Below, in pieces: positions 60,998-64,000 of a stretch of DNA of 64,000 nt. The notes beneath the pieces were generated by a model that was not told the DNA's origin, ran no database searches, and worked only from the letters and a program-made list of their open reading frames with translations. The stretch comes from Lithospermum erythrorhizon (taxonomy: Eukaryota; Streptophyta; Magnoliopsida; Boraginales; Boraginaceae), in NCBI GenBank assembly GCA_019722365.1, contig JADFUC010000709.1, forward strand, positions 2,727,642 through 2,791,641, read 5' to 3'. Made by a program: the position numbers and the translations under genes. The first letter of the stretch is position 1; the number at the start of each line of letters is the position of its first letter.

Positions 60998-61294
60998 TCA
61001 AGCCTCTTCGTCAGCGATCTCCTTCACATTGGCAACAACGTTTCTAGACAAGCACGGTCTCACTATACCCAAGACTTGTCTATCTAGCTCGTTCCACTCT
61101 TCAATCTCCATATTTGCGGGCTTCTCGCCTAAAGGCTTATGAAGCTTCTTCCCATACAAATAATCCTCCATGTTCATCTTCCAATGGGCGAAATCAACCC
61201 CATCGAATTTATCTACATAGCATATGTCGATACACCTTCGTACTTTGCCATTGAATTTCAGATAAACTATATCTAGACTCAAGCTTTCAACCAA
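60998..61294 (-). pseudogene. Copia Gag N-terminal remnant
   Basis: An open stretch of about 98 codons begins next to the primer site. KFDGVDFAHWKMNMEDYLYG, then KKLHKPLGEKPANMEIEEWN and LDRQVLGIVRPCLSRNVVAN, match the conserved N-terminal part of plant copia Gag. It would initiate the polyprotein of the element, but downstream frames are broken. Confidence 0.8.
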
Positions 61295-61306
61295 GCTCTG
61301 ATACCA
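61295..61306 (-). other. tRNA-iMet primer-binding site of the copia element
   Basis: TGGTATCAGAGC on the minus strand, 2 bp inside the 5' LTR. It is complementary to the 3' end of initiator tRNA-Met, as in most plant copia elements. Confidence 0.9.
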
Positions 61307-61308
61307 AT

Positions 61309-61985
61309 TGTTGAATAACCAACGATATAACTAAACAGATATATCAACACCCAACTTTTCGAGTCTAATATCTCTATGTAATCCGAATCGCACAATTGAA
61401 AATACCGAAAGTAAATAACACTGCATCTTTATACAGTTCCCCTTCGCGCACGGCCCCGCCGCCGGCCATAGAAACCAACTAGAAGTTAACCTCAATAATT
61501 TGTTACAAAGTCCTATCAAACTAAGCTTCTCCAATTGAGTAATACTTATAATTTAGTATTCTCACGACAAATCTACACTCTGGGGACAATTTTTAAACGA
61601 GAGAAATTTATACTAATCAGTTATATAACAACTCTACTGGGAATTTGGAACAAAAGGAATTTAGAGAGAATTGAATATTTTTGGATTATGAAATAAATGT
61701 GACCTAATCCCTATTTATTCCCTGGCTGAACCGCCTTTCATCGAGACCTCATTTGAGACCCCTTCGGTCTCGATGGCTCCTCAAGTGCCTCTCTCGAACA
61801 GCCTATACACGCATCTCGGCATCAATTAGATCGAGACCACCCTGACCTCAAACCCGATGGGCTCCATTACTGCATTCCGGCCTCATTTGTGCATCGGAGG
61901 CATCCCCCCATCGAGACCCCTCGTCTCGGATGGGTTCGATCCCCCTCGCATCTTCAACACTTTGAAAATGCCTTCAACTTCAATG
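61309..61985 (-). repeat. 5' LTR of the copia next to the gamma-adaptin fragment
   Basis: It pairs with 56580-57222. Shared blocks include AACGATATAACTAAA, GAATCGCACAATT, CTGGCTGAACCGCCTTTCAT, GGCCTCATTTGTGCATCG and CCTTCAACTTCAA. The outer tip is slightly altered (TTCAATG instead of TTCAACA). Confidence 0.8.
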
Positions 61986-61989
61986 GACA

Positions 61990-64000
61990 TTTCTAAGATT
62001 CTTAAAGCATTCAAACTCCTTTGGAATCTACAAAATGTTATAAGGGCTTCTAAGAATTCTCGTGATTGTGCTGTTCCGTTCCCGTCCCTCGATCAATCTC
62101 CTGAGAGCTCTAAGTCCAACCTGTGAAATGAAAAGAAAGCGTCAGTGGTGATATCTACAACTCCAACGACCTCATAACGTAAGCACTGACAAATTTACGC
62201 CAATAATACCATGAACTTCTCACTCTAAAGTCAAAGTACTCCAAACATAATATCGACTTATTCATTACCATTCATAGATTCGGAAAATATCTACCATCAG
62301 TTACGACACAACTTACCTAGTAGAAGTCTAATACAATTCATAGATTTTGAAATGTATATACCCCGTCAAATTTAAACACAAAATGTATACCGTCACTAAA
62401 CACAAAGAACATTTTTAGATCCACACTAACCTCTATAGAGGCATAAGGTCTATGCGATTCTTTATCCAAGGATTCATTTAAGTATGCTACATATAAATGG
62501 AAACCTAAAAGGATAACAATTTACAAGGTCGATTAATATCTGCAATTCGATCCCAAGAGCAATAATATGGATATTCAAAGATAGATGACCCCAAACTGCC
62601 TTTCCTATCTACAATCATTCACTCAACAATATTTTGAACTTTTTATCATTCAAAACACAAGTTCAGCACTGTCTTGATACAAAACTCCACAGGTACAAAC
62701 TTTTTCCTTCCCCTAAACTGGTCTAAAATGCATGATAATAACCATTGGTTTTCGGACAGAGAGCTCAGTAGGACAAATTCATTAAGTTAAATCACAAAAG
62801 CACTAGCTCAATAAGATATATTCAATAATAAGAATAAATAGTACTATTGCACACATTCAGTGCATTAAAACACATTTCCTTATAGCGATATGAGCTTAAT
62901 AGCAAAATTATAATAAACTTCAAATATCTATTATAAGTTGTTTCCTTGAAGAGTAAAAGTTTATTAAGCATTTATAATGAACATCAAAACTCTCTAAATT
63001 TTTAAACTAAAACCTGGACCTATCTGTCTAAAGTTAAAATGGAATGCAATACTTTGTTTGCAAAAAAAAACTTACTAGATACCACTTTTTTCATGGTAAT
63101 ACAAATTGTTGTTTCCAAATGATAGTTCCTTCAAAATCTCATCTCCTGGATCTTCTAACATTTTCCAATACTTCATACCGTAAGTGATAATAAACTTCTA
63201 GAAAAAGATTTGTCAGCTTCTCCTCAATCACATGTTGGTTGACATGCTTTGAAATGGGAAAATTTAATAAAAAAACATTAGCAGCTGTTGAAATTCATTA
63301 ATCTATCAAAACTCTAAGCATAAATGACGAGAAAAGATAGCGACGTAATAACTGTACATGGATAACAACTATCGTTATAGTGAATATAAACGACATTAAA
63401 AAACCGAACTATATCAACCCCATCTTCATATGATTTGACATTATTTGAACTGTTTGGATAATGAAAGATTTTGTTAAACACTGGTTCCTCAATATTTGTC
63501 CGGATACACCCAGTCCATTGTAGCTTCTTTTGAATCCTCTCAGATCCATCTATGTAAATCTTGTAAGACTTTCAAAGCTGACGAATTGACTTCATGAATA
63601 AAATTCGGTCACTAGAACTCCAGAAGTAAGGTTGATACAAGCCGAACGAATATTTCCTAAACATTAACAAAAAATAAATAAGTATCCGATAATTAGTTGG
63701 AGTATAATAAAAGTTTTCGTTGACTAACATAACAAAAGAATTAGATTTAACTTGAATCTACAGGGCAAAACCAAAAACCTCTTGAGTTCAAAGCGAAGAT
63801 TTATAGGCAATTGAGATTCAAAACATATATGCTTTTCTCCTCATGAGATTATGGATCTCATAATTTGTACCAAAGTCTCAATATCTTCTCGAACAAGTTA
63901 TCCTTAATAAATGCTTTCATTAATAGGATTATACCTCGCTCATTATGCCGTAACATAAATTTGATTTTAGCAATACGTAACTGAACGAAGCAATACTGAT
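61990..64000. other. AT-rich region without a recognised gene
   Basis: No homologous exon was identified. On the minus strand, a frame at about 63664-63320 has one stop in roughly 115 codons (KYSFGLYQPYFWSSSDRILF, then later RIQKKLQWTGCIRTNIEEPV). Another stretch at about 62130-62040 sits behind a TTTCACAG acceptor-like site. These could be exons of an unrecognised minus-strand gene running in from beyond the window, but evidence is weak. Confidence 0.35.

Larger units (their letters stand above)
56580..61985 (-). mobile_element. Full-length but decayed minus-strand copia retrotransposon
   Basis: The LTRs are 56580-57222 (3') and 61309-61985 (5'). Just inside the 5' LTR, 61306-61295 reads TGGTATCAGAGC on the minus strand, a perfect initiator tRNA-Met primer site. 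Inside the 3' LTR is the polypurine tract TAGTGGGAGAT. Minus-strand coding remnants in order: Gag from 61294 (KFDGVDFAHWKMNMEDYLYG, LDRQVLGIVRPCLSRNV), reverse transcriptase at 58854-58393 (VEAVHCDDAIKWELAMKDEM, VEMDVKAVFLHSDTDEELFM), and the catalytic motif YVNDMLIVG at 58210-58184 (YVDD with Asp to Asn). GACAT flanks both ends (56575-56579 and 61986-61990). Stops and frameshifts prevent a full polyprotein. Confidence 0.88.

Noticed and set aside
63318..63664. Minus-strand exon candidate near the right end of the window
   Set aside because: One internal stop, no recognised domain and weak splice context; reported only as a possibility in the region description.

Overview
This is a nuclear window from a flowering plant. 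It holds multi-exon genes with GT-AG introns, AT-rich intergenic DNA, LTR retrotransposons primed from initiator tRNA-Met, Stowaway-type MITEs and a tRNA-derived SINE. The gene set (KUP6/8-type potassium transporter, class II trehalose-phosphate synthase, NHL-repeat membrane protein, AP-1 gamma-adaptin) fits a eudicot. I cannot name a species. I found no bacterial, CRISPR or organellar content.

Layout. (1) 828-9657 (+): an intact 8-exon KUP/HAK potassium transporter (774 aa) whose third intron is enlarged to 5.3 kb by a decayed Ty1/copia element (about 1850-6577). (2) 9658-11580: intergenic, with a SINE that has clear target-site duplications (10321-10560). (3) About 11580-19720: a decayed Ty3/gypsy-like element in the order LTR - internal - LTR - partial internal. 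(4) 19720-27180: gene-free, AT-rich DNA with microsatellites and minisatellites. (5) 29341-32123 (+): an intact 3-exon class II TPS gene (855 aa) with a long 5' leader that carries a minisatellite. (6) 36036-32759 (-): a 6-exon NHL-repeat protein with signal peptide and membrane segment (414 aa), convergent with TPS. (7) 36603-44071 (+): an 18-exon AP-1 complex gamma subunit gene, divergent from the NHL gene across 566 bp. Most exons are intact, but exons 4 and 5 break the reading frame and exon 6 carries one aberrant stretch.

(8) 45768-61985 is a pile of minus-strand copia elements. An outer element (3' LTR at 45768-46346, gag remnant at about 53270-54010) is interrupted by a second one (about 46748-53265). 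The outer gag is fused directly to a 2.6-kb, intron-containing, broken duplicate of gamma-adaptin exons 5-12 (54011-56579). A third copia element (56580-61985) caps that fragment. (9) 61990-64000: AT-rich, nothing recognised.

The four host genes have unrelated housekeeping or regulatory roles: K+ transport, sugar signalling, an uncharacterised membrane protein, and clathrin adaptor trafficking. They do not form a pathway. The most unusual content is structural: the retroelement/gamma-adaptin chimera with its paired, differently damaged gene copies, the LTR-internal-LTR-internal gypsy array, and three intronic minisatellites of about 49-62 bp period. I did not find a convincing new biochemical system.
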